Assembly (NCBI GenBank): GCA_023144895.1
Contig: JAGLEV010000073.1
Coordinates: forward strand, 1-58,989
Length of the DNA: 58,989 bases
Source of the DNA: Thiotrichaceae bacterium
GTDB taxonomy: Bacteria; Pseudomonadota; Gammaproteobacteria; Thiotrichales; Thiotrichaceae
Reading direction: 5' to 3'
Positions 8,357-16,442 of this stretch are shown here, piece after piece. The notes under the pieces were generated by a model. That model did no database searches. It saw only the letters and a list, made by a program, of their open reading frames with translations, and had not been told where the DNA came from. Each line of letters opens with the position of its first letter. Within the stretch, counting starts at the first letter, position 1. A program made the translations under genes and the position numbers.

Positions 8357-8827
8357 CTAGATAGATTGAACAGCAAGCAGAACCTCATCAACATGCCCTT
8401 TAACGCGGACGTTATTCCATTGTTGACGTAAAATACCTTTTTTATCGATCAAAAAAGTGCTTCTAACGATTCCCATATACTCTTTACCGTAGTTCTTTTT
8501 TAGCTTAATCACATCAAATAAGGTGCAAATGGCTTCATTTTCATCAGAAATTAATTCAAAAGGGAATTCCTGTTTAGTTTTAAAGTTTTCATGGCGTTTC
8601 ATACTGTCGCGAGAAACCCCAAAAATTTCAGTATCGCTCGCCTGAAAGTTGGCGTAAAGGTCACGGAAATTCTGTCCTTCTGTAGTGCAACCTGATGTAT
8701 TATCTTTAGGGTAAAAATAGATAATTAGATTAGATTTTCCTTTGTAATCAGAAAGGTTAAAGGTCGTTTCTGATGTAGCAGGTGCCGAGAAGTTAGGGAC
8801 GGTTTGATCAATAGCTAGGCTGGTCAT
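8357..8827 (-). CDS. bcp: Thiol peroxidase of the BCP/PrxQ family
   Basis: A 156-residue peroxiredoxin that reduces hydroperoxides in the cytoplasm using thioredoxin-like donors. The peroxidatic motif is 'YPKDNTSGCTTEGQNFRD' with Cys near residue 47. The second cysteine five residues later, seen in many BCPs, is replaced here, so it may work as a 1-Cys type or use the later Cys in 'AICTLFD'. It is upstream of phoH with a 10-base gap, and the two are probably co-transcribed. A second BCP-type gene with a signal peptide lies at 52657. Confidence 0.92.
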   Translation of the reverse strand: MTSLAIDQTVPNFSAPATSETTFNLSDYKGKSNLIIYFYPKDNTSGCTTEGQNFRDLYANFQASDTEIFGVSRDSMKRHENFKTKQEFPFELISDENEAICTLFDVIKLKKNYGKEYMGIVRSTFLIDKKGILRQQWNNVRVKGHVDEVLLAVQSI

Positions 8828-8940
8828 TATTATGTGATTCCTGTGGTAAAATTAGCCTATGAGTATAGCCTGCTCATTTTAAGAATTATAGAAGGCTCAA
8901 AGTCAAAAGGTTAAGGTTGAAAACATCAGCCATTTCCAGT

Positions 8941-8987
8941 AGATTTTAGCTAGAGCTTGATAGTACGCGATTCTTCTAAAAAAGCCC
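8941..8987. repeat. Dispersed ~45-nt repeat (member 1)
   Basis: AGATTTTAGC...GCTTGAT followed by a variable tetranucleotide and ATTCTTCTAAAAAAG is repeated in the same orientation at 58176-58221, near the IS end. It lies in the intergenic region between bcp and nrdA and has no coding context. Confidence 0.7.
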
Positions 8988-9006
8988 CAGATCACAAAAT
9001 TTTAAA

Positions 9007-9033
9007 GCCTCCTGTAATACGGCTCACAGAGGC
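9007..9033. other. Hairpin in the nrdA upstream region, related to one before nrdB
   Basis: Arms GCCT-C-CTGT (9007-9015) and ACAG-AGGC (9026-9033) around the loop AATACGGCTC. A related hairpin with the same CTGTAATAC...TCACAG core occurs at 13121-13155, upstream of nrdB. Confidence 0.5.
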
Positions 9034-9176
9034 AATGGGAGCGATTGTTAAAACATAGGTAAATTTAATATCCTAATTAAAAAAAACGATTATAATTTTA
9101 GGTGGGGCTTTTCGTAAGCTAAGAGCCGATAAATCCATAGATAGTTATAAGTTCTCCACAACATTTATAGACAGAA

Positions 9177-9224
9177 ACACAATATATAGTGGTTGACGTG
9201 TTGATATAACACAATCTATAGTAA
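9177..9224. promoter_or_regulatory. Paired NrdR boxes upstream of nrdA
   Basis: Two copies of the NrdR-box pattern, ACACAATATATAGTGG (9177-9192) and ACACAATCTATAGTAA (9209-9224), lie 32 bp apart start to start, three helical turns, which is the known arrangement for NrdR repression of ribonucleotide reductase genes. They are about 235 bp before the nrdA start. The rest of the 8828-9458 gap holds the repeat at 8941, the hairpin at 9007 and AT-rich DNA. Confidence 0.82.
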
Positions 9225-9458
9225 GTGACAGTTTTTCATTGCACATAGGATAGTGAGTGTTCTAGTGTGATCTACCTTGATGTCATATTTTAGAAAAAGC
9301 ACTAAAAAACCCTTTAGGTAGAGTAAAAATTTCAAATACTAGAATGCCCAATTCTGGTTTAAAAACAATCAAAAGTGTAGAGATACACAATTATAACTAA
9401 GTTTTATAAAGCATCCATTCATCGCGAGTGGCTGTCTTTAATTACCGAAGGAATATCA

Positions 9459-12308
9459 ATGCACACAGAAGTTAGTAAGTCGCCCGACAATGTTAGTTAT
9501 GCTAGTCCTCTACAGAATATAGAGAGTAAAGAAGGAGGTCAGCCTCTTAATGATTACAAGGTTATCCGTCGTAATGGCAAAGTAACCCCCTTTGATTCTA
9601 ATAAAATTGCAGTGGCTATGACTAAAGCCTTTCTTGATGTTGAAGGCAATACTGCCGCGGCTTCTGCCAGTGTGCGTGATAAAGTTGAGCAGATGACAGC
9701 TATCGTCATGCATGCCTTAATGCGTCGTTTAGAACATGGTGGAATTGTTAATATTGAAGATATTCAAGATAATGTAGAGCTTGCGTTGATGCGCTCAGGT
9801 GAACATCAAGTTGCACGTCGTTATGTGATTTATCGTGAACACCAAGCAACAAAGCGTGCACGTAAGACTTCAAGCAATACTAAAAAACCAGCAAAAAAAG
9901 AAACGATTAATGTTGTGGCGAGCAATGGTGAATCTAAGCCTCTTGATGAGTCCCGCCTCAAAGCGGTCATTAAAGAATCTGTTAGCAAGCTAAAAGGAGT
10001 GAGTTCAAGGGCTGTGCTAGAAGGCACAATGCGAAGCTTATTTGATGGAATGCCAGAGGCAGAATTAGGTAATGCCTTAGTGATGTCAGCACGAATCCTT
10101 ATCGATAAAGACCCGAGTTATTCAACGGTTGCTGCACGTTTATTAATGGATTCCATTCGTTCAGAAGGCTTGAGTTTTATTAACGGTAAGCCTAGTGAGG
10201 CGACTCAGGCTGAAGTCGCTAAGCAATATCCAGAGTATTTTAAAACCTATATTCACAAGGCGATTGAACTTGAGCATCTTGATGCAGAGTTAGGACAATA
10301 TAATTTAGATCATCTCGCTAAGGCAATCAAGCCAGAGCGTGATCTTGATTTCACTTATCTTGGTTTACAAACACTTTATGACCGTTACTTTATTCATCAC
10401 CAAAAGACCCGTTTTGAACTACCACAGGCTTTCTTTATGCGTGTAGCGATGGGTTTAGCGATGAATGAAGTCGAGCGTGAAAAACGCACAATCGAGTTCT
10501 ATGATTTGTTGTCTTCATTTCACTTTATGAGTAGCACACCGACTTTATTTAATTCAGGTACTTTACGTCCACAATTATCATCTTGTTACTTAACAACTGT
10601 ACCTGATGATCTTGCTGGGATTTATGATGCGATTAAAGATAATGCTTTATTATCAAAGTTTGCAGGGGGTTTAGGCAATGACTGGACTCCAGTTCGTGGA
10701 TTGGGCGCACATATCAAAGGCACTAATGGACAGTCACAAGGTGTCGTGCCTTTCCTTAAAGTGGCGAATGATACTGCGGTTGCCGTTAACCAAGGCGGAA
10801 AGCGTAAAGGTGCTGTTTGTGCCTATTTAGAAACATGGCATATTGATATTGAAGAGTTTTTAGATTTGCGCAAAAACACAGGAGATGAACGTCGTCGTAC
10901 TCATGATATGAATACGGCTAACTGGATTCCTGATTTGTTTATGAAACGTGTGGCAGAAGAGGGGGAGTGGACGTTATTTTCTCCTGAAGATGCCAGTGAC
11001 CTGCATGACTTATTTGGTACTGAATTTGAAACAGCTTATTGTGCCTATGAGAAAAAAGCAGCGAAAGGTGAAATTAAATTATCTAAAACACTGCCCGCAC
11101 AGAAGTTATGGCGCAAGATGTTAAGTATGCTGTTTGAGACAGGGCACCCTTGGATTACTTTTAAAGATCCTTGCAATATTCGCTATACTAATCAACATCA
11201 AGGTATTGTACATAGTTCAAATTTGTGTACAGAAATTACTTTACATACGAATAAAGATGAGATCGCTGTGTGTAATCTTGGCTCAGTTAACTTGCCTGCG
11301 CATGTGACTAAGCGTGGCATTGATATGAAGAAGTTAAAGAAGACAATAACAACGGCTATGCGTATGTTGGATAATGTCATCGATTATAATTTCTACAGTG
11401 TGCCACAAGCACGTCATTCTAATTTACAACATCGTCCAGTGGGTTTGGGTTTGATGGGCTTTCAAGATGCACTTTACAAGCAGAATATTGCTTATGCTTC
11501 ACCAGAAGCAGTAGAGTTTGCTGATGTCAGTATGGAGGCAGTCTCTTATTTTGCTATTCAAAGTTCTAGTGAGCTAGCAAAAGAGCGTGGTAAGTACCCC
11601 AGTTATGATGGGTCATTATGGAGTCAGGGTATATTACCTATTGATTCTTTAGAGTTACTGGATAATATTCGTGGTGAATATTTGAATGTTGATAAAAGTA
11701 CCACTTTAGATTGGGTGGCTTTGCGTGAAGAGGTAACGACTAATGGAATGCGTAATTCTAATGTGATGGCGATTGCTCCAACAGCAACGATTTCAAATAT
11801 CTCTGGAGTGAGCCAATCGATTGAACCAACGTATCAAAACCTTTATGTTAAATCGAATTTGTCAGGTGAATTTACAGTGGTAAATCCTTATTTGATTAAT
11901 GACTTAAAACAGTTGGGTATTTGGGATGATGTTATGGCAAATGATCTGAAATATTTTGATGGTAGTGTGCAGCCCATTGACCGTATTCCTGCGGATTTAA
12001 AAGAGAAATATGCTACTGCTTTTGAAATAGATTCTCGTTGGTTAATTGAAGCCGCAAGTCGTCGTCAAAAGTGGATTGATCAAGGTGAATCCCTGAATTT
12101 ATATTTAGCAGAACCATCAGGTAAAAAGCTGGATGATCTGTATAAATTAGCTTGGGTGCGTGGTTTAAAGACAACCTATTATTTGCGTACATTAGGGGCA
12201 ACGCATATGGAGAAAAATAGCACGGATACAGAGGGTAATGAACGAGCGGTCAGTACAGCACCAAAAGTATGTTCGATCCTTGATCCTGATTGTGAAGCGT
12301 GTCAGTAG
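9459..12308 (+). CDS. nrdA: Class Ia ribonucleoside-diphosphate reductase alpha subunit
   Basis: NrdA of 949 residues, which reduces ribonucleoside diphosphates for DNA synthesis with the NrdB radical subunit. Two N-terminal ATP-cone domains are visible: 'VIRRNGKVTPFDSNKIAVAM' (about residue 35) and 'NVVASNGESKPLDESRLKAV' (about 150). The catalytic barrel shows 'SSCYLT' (active-site Cys), 'NLCTEI' and 'CNLGSVNL', and the tail ends 'CSILDPDCEACQ', with the C-terminal redox cysteines. The ATG follows AAGGAAT. nrdB is not adjacent: a 950-bp interval carrying a reverse-oriented small gene separates them. Paired NrdR boxes lie upstream. Confidence 0.97.
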   Translation: MHTEVSKSPDNVSYASPLQNIESKEGGQPLNDYKVIRRNGKVTPFDSNKIAVAMTKAFLDVEGNTAAASASVRDKVEQMTAIVMHALMRRLEHGGIVNIEDIQDNVELALMRSGEHQVARRYVIYREHQATKRARKTSSNTKKPAKKETINVVASNGESKPLDESRLKAVIKESVSKLKGVSSRAVLEGTMRSLFDGMPEAELGNALVMSARILIDKDPSYSTVAARLLMDSIRSEGLSFINGKPSEATQAEVAKQYPEYFKTYIHKAIELEHLDAELGQYNLDHLAKAIKPERDLDFTYLGLQTLYDRYFIHHQKTRFELPQAFFMRVAMGLAMNEVEREKRTIEFYDLLSSFHFMSSTPTLFNSGTLRPQLSSCYLTTVPDDLAGIYDAIKDNALLSKFAGGLGNDWTPVRGLGAHIKGTNGQSQGVVPFLKVANDTAVAVNQGGKRKGAVCAYLETWHIDIEEFLDLRKNTGDERRRTHDMNTANWIPDLFMKRVAEEGEWTLFSPEDASDLHDLFGTEFETAYCAYEKKAAKGEIKLSKTLPAQKLWRKMLSMLFETGHPWITFKDPCNIRYTNQHQGIVHSSNLCTEITLHTNKDEIAVCNLGSVNLPAHVTKRGIDMKKLKKTITTAMRMLDNVIDYNFYSVPQARHSNLQHRPVGLGLMGFQDALYKQNIAYASPEAVEFADVSMEAVSYFAIQSSSELAKERGKYPSYDGSLWSQGILPIDSLELLDNIRGEYLNVDKSTTLDWVALREEVTTNGMRNSNVMAIAPTATISNISGVSQSIEPTYQNLYVKSNLSGEFTVVNPYLINDLKQLGIWDDVMANDLKYFDGSVQPIDRIPADLKEKYATAFEIDSRWLIEAASRRQKWIDQGESLNLYLAEPSGKKLDDLYKLAWVRGLKTTYYLRTLGATHMEKNSTDTEGNERAVSTAPKVCSILDPDCEACQ

Positions 12309-12403
12309 AAACGGACTCTATAGAATCGGTTTTAGCCTGATTGATGTGACTGGCTAAAGTTCGATCTACAATGAGTAGTTAGCTCATTTATAGCGACTGA
12401 CAT

Positions 12404-12445
12404 AAAAAAGAGCCACTCCTTATAGAAAAGGAATTGCTCTTTTTT
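12404..12445. terminator. Bidirectional intrinsic terminator (nrdA / small gene copy 3)
   Basis: Arms AAAAAAGAGC (12404-12413) and GCTCTTTTTT (12436-12445). The inner stem is less perfect than in copy 1. It would end the nrdA transcript and so separate it from nrdB. Confidence 0.75.
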
Positions 12446-12498
12446 TGGCACCTAAACATTAAGTTTAGGGTCTAGATTATTGGGAATAATCTGAGTTA

Positions 12499-12780
12499 TT
12501 ACTCACAGTCACAACCGACGGTAGCAACGCTTAGTTTTTGCTTGTTAAGTAAACCTGTTTGATTTTGGCTTAACTCATTACGGTTTGCTCTGATCGTTAC
12601 ATCTGCATCAACATCAGCAGCAATAACCGCTAAGTTCATGTCTTGCTCATTTAACAAACCTGTTTGTATTTGAGTCGTAATATTTGCATTCGCCGTGATA
12701 TCAAAATCATTAGCTGCCATTGCAGAAGAAGAAACCGCTAGAACTAAAGAAGCAAGTGCAATTTTTGAAAACATGTTCAT
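12499..12780 (-). CDS. Small secreted protein with two curlin-like repeats (copy 3)
   Basis: A 93-residue near-duplicate of the gene at 5465: same signal peptide ('ALASLVLAVSSSAMA'), the same first repeat ('QIQTGLLNEQDMNLAVI') and the same VGCDCE end. Differences concentrate in the second unit, where 'GNSLLQTQTG' is 'RNELSQNQTG'. The gene runs opposite to nrdA and nrdB. Leader and 3' hairpins are the same as in copy 1, so all three genes are probably regulated together. The function is unknown. Confidence 0.77.
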   Translation of the reverse strand: MNMFSKIALASLVLAVSSSAMAANDFDITANANITTQIQTGLLNEQDMNLAVIAADVDADVTIRANRNELSQNQTGLLNKQKLSVATVGCDCE

Positions 12781-12991
12781 AATAAAATATCCATTAGTTA
12801 ATTAAGTATTTCGTATGCAAGACCTTGTAACGGCTTAGGTATTGCGTGTTGGTGAAATGAATATTATGGAGAAATGCTATTAATTTATACCGTACCTAGC
12901 ATGAGCAATAATTATTTGCTGATAAAGGTCATTAAAGGTATTTTTAGGTGGTATGAATGGTGACTCTTTTTTATGTAAATTATTCTATGTA

Positions 12992-13259
12992 GGCTATGCT
13001 GATGATTCCCTATTGTTGAATTTATTTTAATGCCTTTCATTCGCTGTTTAGAATATTTTTCTTGAAAGTTAAGCTAAAACTTTATCACCTGAATTCGTAT
13101 AATAGTCATTGGAAAATAGATGCCTTCTGTAATACAGTTCACAGAAAGAGTGGCAACAGAAACGGCAATCAGATATTAAGTCATTGTGAAGGGTTTGCTT
13201 GACAATGAGTTTCATCAGAACGACTGTCATTACAAAGAATAATTACCAGAGAAAATACT
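12992..13259. other. nrdB upstream region
   Basis: AT-rich DNA with one structural element: hairpin 13121-13155, with arms TTCTGT/ACAGAA plus an outer TGCC/GGCA pairing. Its core matches the hairpin before nrdA. I find no NrdR-box pair here, unlike at nrdA. Confidence 0.45.
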
Positions 13260-14405
13260 ATGTTAGATTGGGATAACCCATTAGCTAATTCAAAAAATGG
13301 TCAAAAAAAGACTGTTGAACCCATTAAGTTAGCTACAGAGGGAGAAGCCTTAGCTTATCAAGCCGTTCAAAAAGCCAACTTAAAAGAGATACCTGAAGGG
13401 CTGGCACCGATTAATGTGGATGATAAGCGTGTCATCAATTCAACCGTGGATATCAATCAACTTGCCCCCTTTAAATATCCGTGGGCATGGGAGTATTTTC
13501 TCAACGCCAATAAAAATCATTGGACACCTTTAGATATTAATATGGCACAGGATGTACATGATTTTACGCATTCTTTGAATGATGATGAACGTCATGTCTA
13601 TACTAATGTCCTCGCTTATTTAACCACTTCTGACATTCTTGCAATGCGTAATATTGGTTTAGCTGTGATGGAGAAAATGACCGCTCCTGAATTGCAGATT
13701 TACCAAGCACGTCAGGTGTACGAAGAAGCGCTACATACATGGACTTACCAACATTGTATTGAGTCGATAGGGCTTGATCAAAGTGAAATTTATAATCGTT
13801 ATCGTGTTGTACCTGCTTTAAATGAAAAAATCCAATTGGCCAATCGACGTTTAAATTCTGTATTGCGCCCAGACATTGATCTACATGACCCTAAAGAACT
13901 AACTAACTTTGTTATGGCGTATATCTTTTTTGCGGGTATTTTTGAAGGTTGTTGGTTTTATAATGGCTTTAGCCCTATATTTTCATTGCAACGTCGTGGC
14001 TTAATGAAAGGGACAGGTGAACAGTTGCAATACATTATGCGTGATGAAGTCATGCATGCCTCTTTTGGTATTCGTGTAGTCAAACAGATTATTCTCGAAA
14101 ATGATGTAGAGCTTGATCCTAAAGCACTACGTGAAATGTGGGATGAAGCAGAGCAAGCTGAGATTGGTTATGCACATTATATTTTGCAAAACCCGATATT
14201 AGGTTATAGCGCCCAAGATCATATCGAGCAATTTCGCTTTATTGCTAACCGTCGAGCGCGTCAGCTGAGTTTAGAAGAGCCATTTCCTGGTGCCAAAGAT
14301 ACTCTACCTTGGTTGGATGAACAGGCTAATATGCGTAAGGAAAAGAACTTTTTTGAAACACGTGTGACAGAGTATCAAACGGGTGGTGGCTTGAGCTGGG
14401 ACTGA
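13260..14405 (+). CDS. nrdB: Class Ia ribonucleoside-diphosphate reductase beta subunit
   Basis: NrdB of 381 residues, the di-iron tyrosyl-radical subunit. Metal ligands and radical site are visible: an Asp in 'TTSDILAMRN', E-x-x-H in 'YEEALHTWTYQHC' with the radical Tyr four residues after that His, a Glu in 'GIFEGCWFYNG', and E-x-x-H in 'RDEVMHASFGIRV'. The C-terminus 'GGGLSWD' lacks the typical extended tail of E. coli NrdB but ends in Trp-Asp, as in other classes of NrdB. It is separated from nrdA by cassette copy 3. The ATG follows an AGAGAAAA ribosome site. Confidence 0.96.
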   Translation: MLDWDNPLANSKNGQKKTVEPIKLATEGEALAYQAVQKANLKEIPEGLAPINVDDKRVINSTVDINQLAPFKYPWAWEYFLNANKNHWTPLDINMAQDVHDFTHSLNDDERHVYTNVLAYLTTSDILAMRNIGLAVMEKMTAPELQIYQARQVYEEALHTWTYQHCIESIGLDQSEIYNRYRVVPALNEKIQLANRRLNSVLRPDIDLHDPKELTNFVMAYIFFAGIFEGCWFYNGFSPIFSLQRRGLMKGTGEQLQYIMRDEVMHASFGIRVVKQIILENDVELDPKALREMWDEAEQAEIGYAHYILQNPILGYSAQDHIEQFRFIANRRARQLSLEEPFPGAKDTLPWLDEQANMRKEKNFFETRVTEYQTGGGLSWD

Positions 14406-14459
14406 TCAATAGAGATGGCTTTGTTGATACATATTCCCTAATTAATGGCAGGTTCAACG

Positions 14460-14484
14460 CTAATTTAGATAAATTAGGATTTTT
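14460..14484 (+). terminator. Intrinsic terminator after nrdB
   Basis: Arms CTAATTT (14460-14466) and AAATTAG (14471-14477) with a 4-base loop, followed by GATTTTTT. Confidence 0.72.
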
Positions 14485-14593
14485 TGCATCTGGCTATTGT
14501 TTATTAGCGTATTTAATCTATCTTAGAGAGCGAGGCTTCTTATAGGTCTTGGTTTGAGCAATTTAATTAAAAAAGTAAACTTAGGAATAAATA

Positions 14594-14932
14594 ATGATTA
14601 CACGTAAAAATCTTCTAGCATTAGCAGTATCAACTTCACTAGCAGCAACATTGGTTGCTTGTGGCGATGATGCAAAGACTGAAATTGATAAAGCTGCTGC
14701 TACTGAAACAACAGCAACAGTTGATAAGTCAAAGATGGAAGGCAAATGTGGTGAAGGCAAATGCGGTGGTGACAAGGCTAAAAACAAGGAAGGCAAGTGT
14801 GGTGGCGACAAGGCTAAAGCTAAAGATAAGGAAGGCAAATGTGGTGAAGGAAAGTGTGGTGGTGACAAGGCTAAAGCTAAAGACAAGGAAGGCAAATGTG
14901 GTGAAGGAAAGTGTGGTGGCGATAAGAGTTAA
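14594..14932 (+). CDS. EGKCG-repeat lipoprotein, HvfA-like
   Basis: A 112-residue predicted lipoprotein. Residues 1-22 form a signal with lipobox L-V-A-C (Cys22), followed by a Thr/Ala-rich linker and, from about residue 49, a low-complexity tail with seven EGKCG pentapeptides in blocks such as 'EGKCGEGKCGGDKAK'. EGKCG repeats characterise HvfA-type precursors, whose cysteines are modified to copper-binding groups by a DUF692 enzyme (HvfB) with a DUF2063 partner (HvfC). Neither partner is adjacent, and a lipid anchor differs from the usual cleaved signal. It may bind copper or other thiophilic metals at the membrane; modification by distant enzymes is possible. Several overlapping frames are open only because the DNA is repetitive. 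Confidence 0.85.
   Translation: MITRKNLLALAVSTSLAATLVACGDDAKTEIDKAAATETTATVDKSKMEGKCGEGKCGGDKAKNKEGKCGGDKAKAKDKEGKCGEGKCGGDKAKAKDKEGKCGEGKCGGDKS
14775..14930 (+). repeat. In-gene tandem repeats encoding EGKCG blocks
   Basis: Near-identical units of about 57-60 bp (AAGGCTAAAGCTAAAG... followed by GGAAAGTGTGGTGG) repeat through the 3' half of the lipoprotein gene, with a shorter degenerate unit first. The unit length is a multiple of three, so changes in copy number keep the frame. Confidence 0.75.
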
Positions 14933-14957
14933 GTAATACCTTAACTTCATCTTGTTA

Positions 14958-14984
14958 GGTGGGCTAGCTTCAAGCTAACCCACC
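14958..14984. terminator. Hairpin between convergent lipoprotein and dioxygenase genes
   Basis: Arms GGTGGG-C-TAGC and GCTA-A-CCCACC form a strong stem with one mismatch between the two convergent stop codons. No U-run follows on either strand, so termination strength is uncertain. Confidence 0.5.
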
Positions 14985-14992
14985 CTCTAGTG

Positions 14993-15874
14993 TTAGTTCT
15001 CTATCCTGATTCGATCAAAATACCTCCCTCTATAGAGTAAGCGTTTCTTAGCACTCTCTTCCCAGTCTTCAAAATTAGAACGGCGATGTAATGAGTTATT
15101 ACAGAAAACACCTTCACCTGCCTGTAATTTGTGACTCACAATATAAGGGCTACCTTCTGACCAAAGCGCATTCAACATATTAACCGCTTCTTGTGTGTCA
15201 GGATCATCTCTCCAAATAATATGACGCTTACGGGCAGAGTATCGCATATGTAACTGTTGTTGTTCATCCAGACTAAAGACGGCAGCACTAATTTCCGCTC
15301 TAATGACTTCACCATTTAATTCATTGTCAGGAATAGTAAATGCCTCTGGATGTTCCAATGCACGAATGCAATCAGGATTGTGGTCACGTAATAAAATATA
15401 AGCAATTTCACTATCCATAATATAACTGATACCGCCATTTTTTGCTGGACGATTGCAGTGTAGAAGAATACCTCTAATTTGCTTGTTATCATCATTATAA
15501 TAACCATCACTATGCCAGCTTAGCTGTCGTGTGGAATAAGGGATGTAGTTATGTTGGTTTGTATGTGTGCAGACTTCAATCGAGGTTAATTTATCCTCGT
15601 CTGCACATAAATTATGATCTAGATTTTTCAAACCCAATTGCAATCCTAAAGCATGAATGGTTGCTTTATTATTAAATGCATTTTGTACTCGATAAAAACA
15701 AAAATTCAAACGGTCAATATTGTATTGAATCTGTGCCTGTTCTTTATCAGAAAGATGATGGGGGTCTGTAATATCAACAAAAAGACCAATAAAATCAATA
15801 GGATAATGAGATAATTTTTGGCTACGCCATTGCTGGTAGGCAGTATCGTTATCCAATGAAAAAGGGGTAGTCAT
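14993..15874 (-). CDS. TauD/TfdA-like Fe(II)/2-oxoglutarate dioxygenase
   Basis: A 293-residue member of the TauD/clavaminate-synthase superfamily. The H-x-D iron ligands are seen in 'QLSWHSDGYYND' and the distal His in 'CNNSLHRRSNF', with a downstream Arg for 2-oxoglutarate in 'KKRLLYRGRYF'. The substrate cannot be told: taurine and alkyl-sulfonate enzymes are relatives, but so are many hydroxylases. It stands alone, convergent with the EGKCG lipoprotein and divergent from the dsr cluster, whose upstream region shares its promoter side. Sequence is complete with an ATG start, although no clear ribosome site is visible. Confidence 0.83.
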   Translation of the reverse strand: MTTPFSLDNDTAYQQWRSQKLSHYPIDFIGLFVDITDPHHLSDKEQAQIQYNIDRLNFCFYRVQNAFNNKATIHALGLQLGLKNLDHNLCADEDKLTSIEVCTHTNQHNYIPYSTRQLSWHSDGYYNDDNKQIRGILLHCNRPAKNGGISYIMDSEIAYILLRDHNPDCIRALEHPEAFTIPDNELNGEVIRAEISAAVFSLDEQQQLHMRYSARKRHIIWRDDPDTQEAVNMLNALWSEGSPYIVSHKLQAGEGVFCNNSLHRRSNFEDWEESAKKRLLYRGRYFDRIRIEN

Positions 15875-16055
15875 AATATATTACTACGTGACGAAAGTTC
15901 GTAGCATTATAGAGACTTTTATTTGTATTGAGAATGATTTTTATTTAACCAAAAGATCATAAAAATAAACACTATTTATGGCTTTCTATTCATCTTAAAA
16001 CAATCACTTAGGTTACTTTCTTGTGATTAATCTGGTTATTATTTCTTTATAAACA

Positions 16056-16069
16056 GTGATTTAGATCAT
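16056..16069. promoter_or_regulatory. Possible Crp/Fnr-family operator upstream of dsrA
   Basis: GTGAT-TTAG-ATCAT at 16056-16069 matches the FNR-type palindrome TTGAT-N4-ATCAA with one mismatch in each arm. It lies about 375 bp before dsrA and 180 bp before the dioxygenase, so it could serve either gene. It is a single weak site. Confidence 0.4.
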
Positions 16070-16129
16070 ATTTAACCAGCGCTTATATTAAATAAGTATC
16101 TGTTGATATACTGTTATAAACACATTAGT

Positions 16130-16442
16130 ATGTGGATTCAATTTTTGGCTCTAGCAGTATGGCTACCTCTATAGGGATAGATGGCTAAGTGGGTAACACC
16201 CCATGGGAGAGATTCTATTAACCTGCGTCAAGGCTTACACTAGACGGCATTAGTAGTACCGAAATTTACTGACTGTATGAAGTGAAAAGAAACCGATGTG
16301 TTTGCTCGTAATTTAGTATTACGCCCTGAAATTTAGGACACGATCCTTAAATGTCAGTATTGATAAGTATAGTTAAAGTTAGTTATTTATGCTCGGTTAC
16401 GTAGAGTGCGAGCAATCGAAGGAATTTTTTAGGAGAAAGTTA
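16130..16442 (+). other. Long dsr leader of higher GC content
   Basis: The 300 bp before dsrA are richer in G and C than the AT-rich DNA at 15875-16130. They contain several local self-complementary segments, for example CCTGAAATTTAGG near 16334 and TAGTACCGAAATTTACTG near 16253. No known riboswitch class is recognised. An in-frame extension of dsrA back to 16389 lacks a ribosome site. A long structured 5' UTR is the simplest reading. Confidence 0.4.

Larger units (their letters stand above)
12391..12991 (-). repeat. Cassette copy 3: ~600-bp repeated unit between nrdA and nrdB
   Basis: Near-identical to 5363-5952 over gene, hairpins and leader, with scattered substitutions and small indels. 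It sits between nrdA and nrdB on the opposite strand. Because the flanking, non-coding parts match as well as the gene, it looks like a recent copy placed into what is usually a compact nrdAB operon. Confidence 0.85.

Noticed and set aside
14655-14936. Additional long frames over the EGKCG lipoprotein on both strands
   Set aside because: The repeated DNA is open in several frames because of its composition. Only the frame with ATG, ribosome site, lipobox and EGKCG repeats is coherent.
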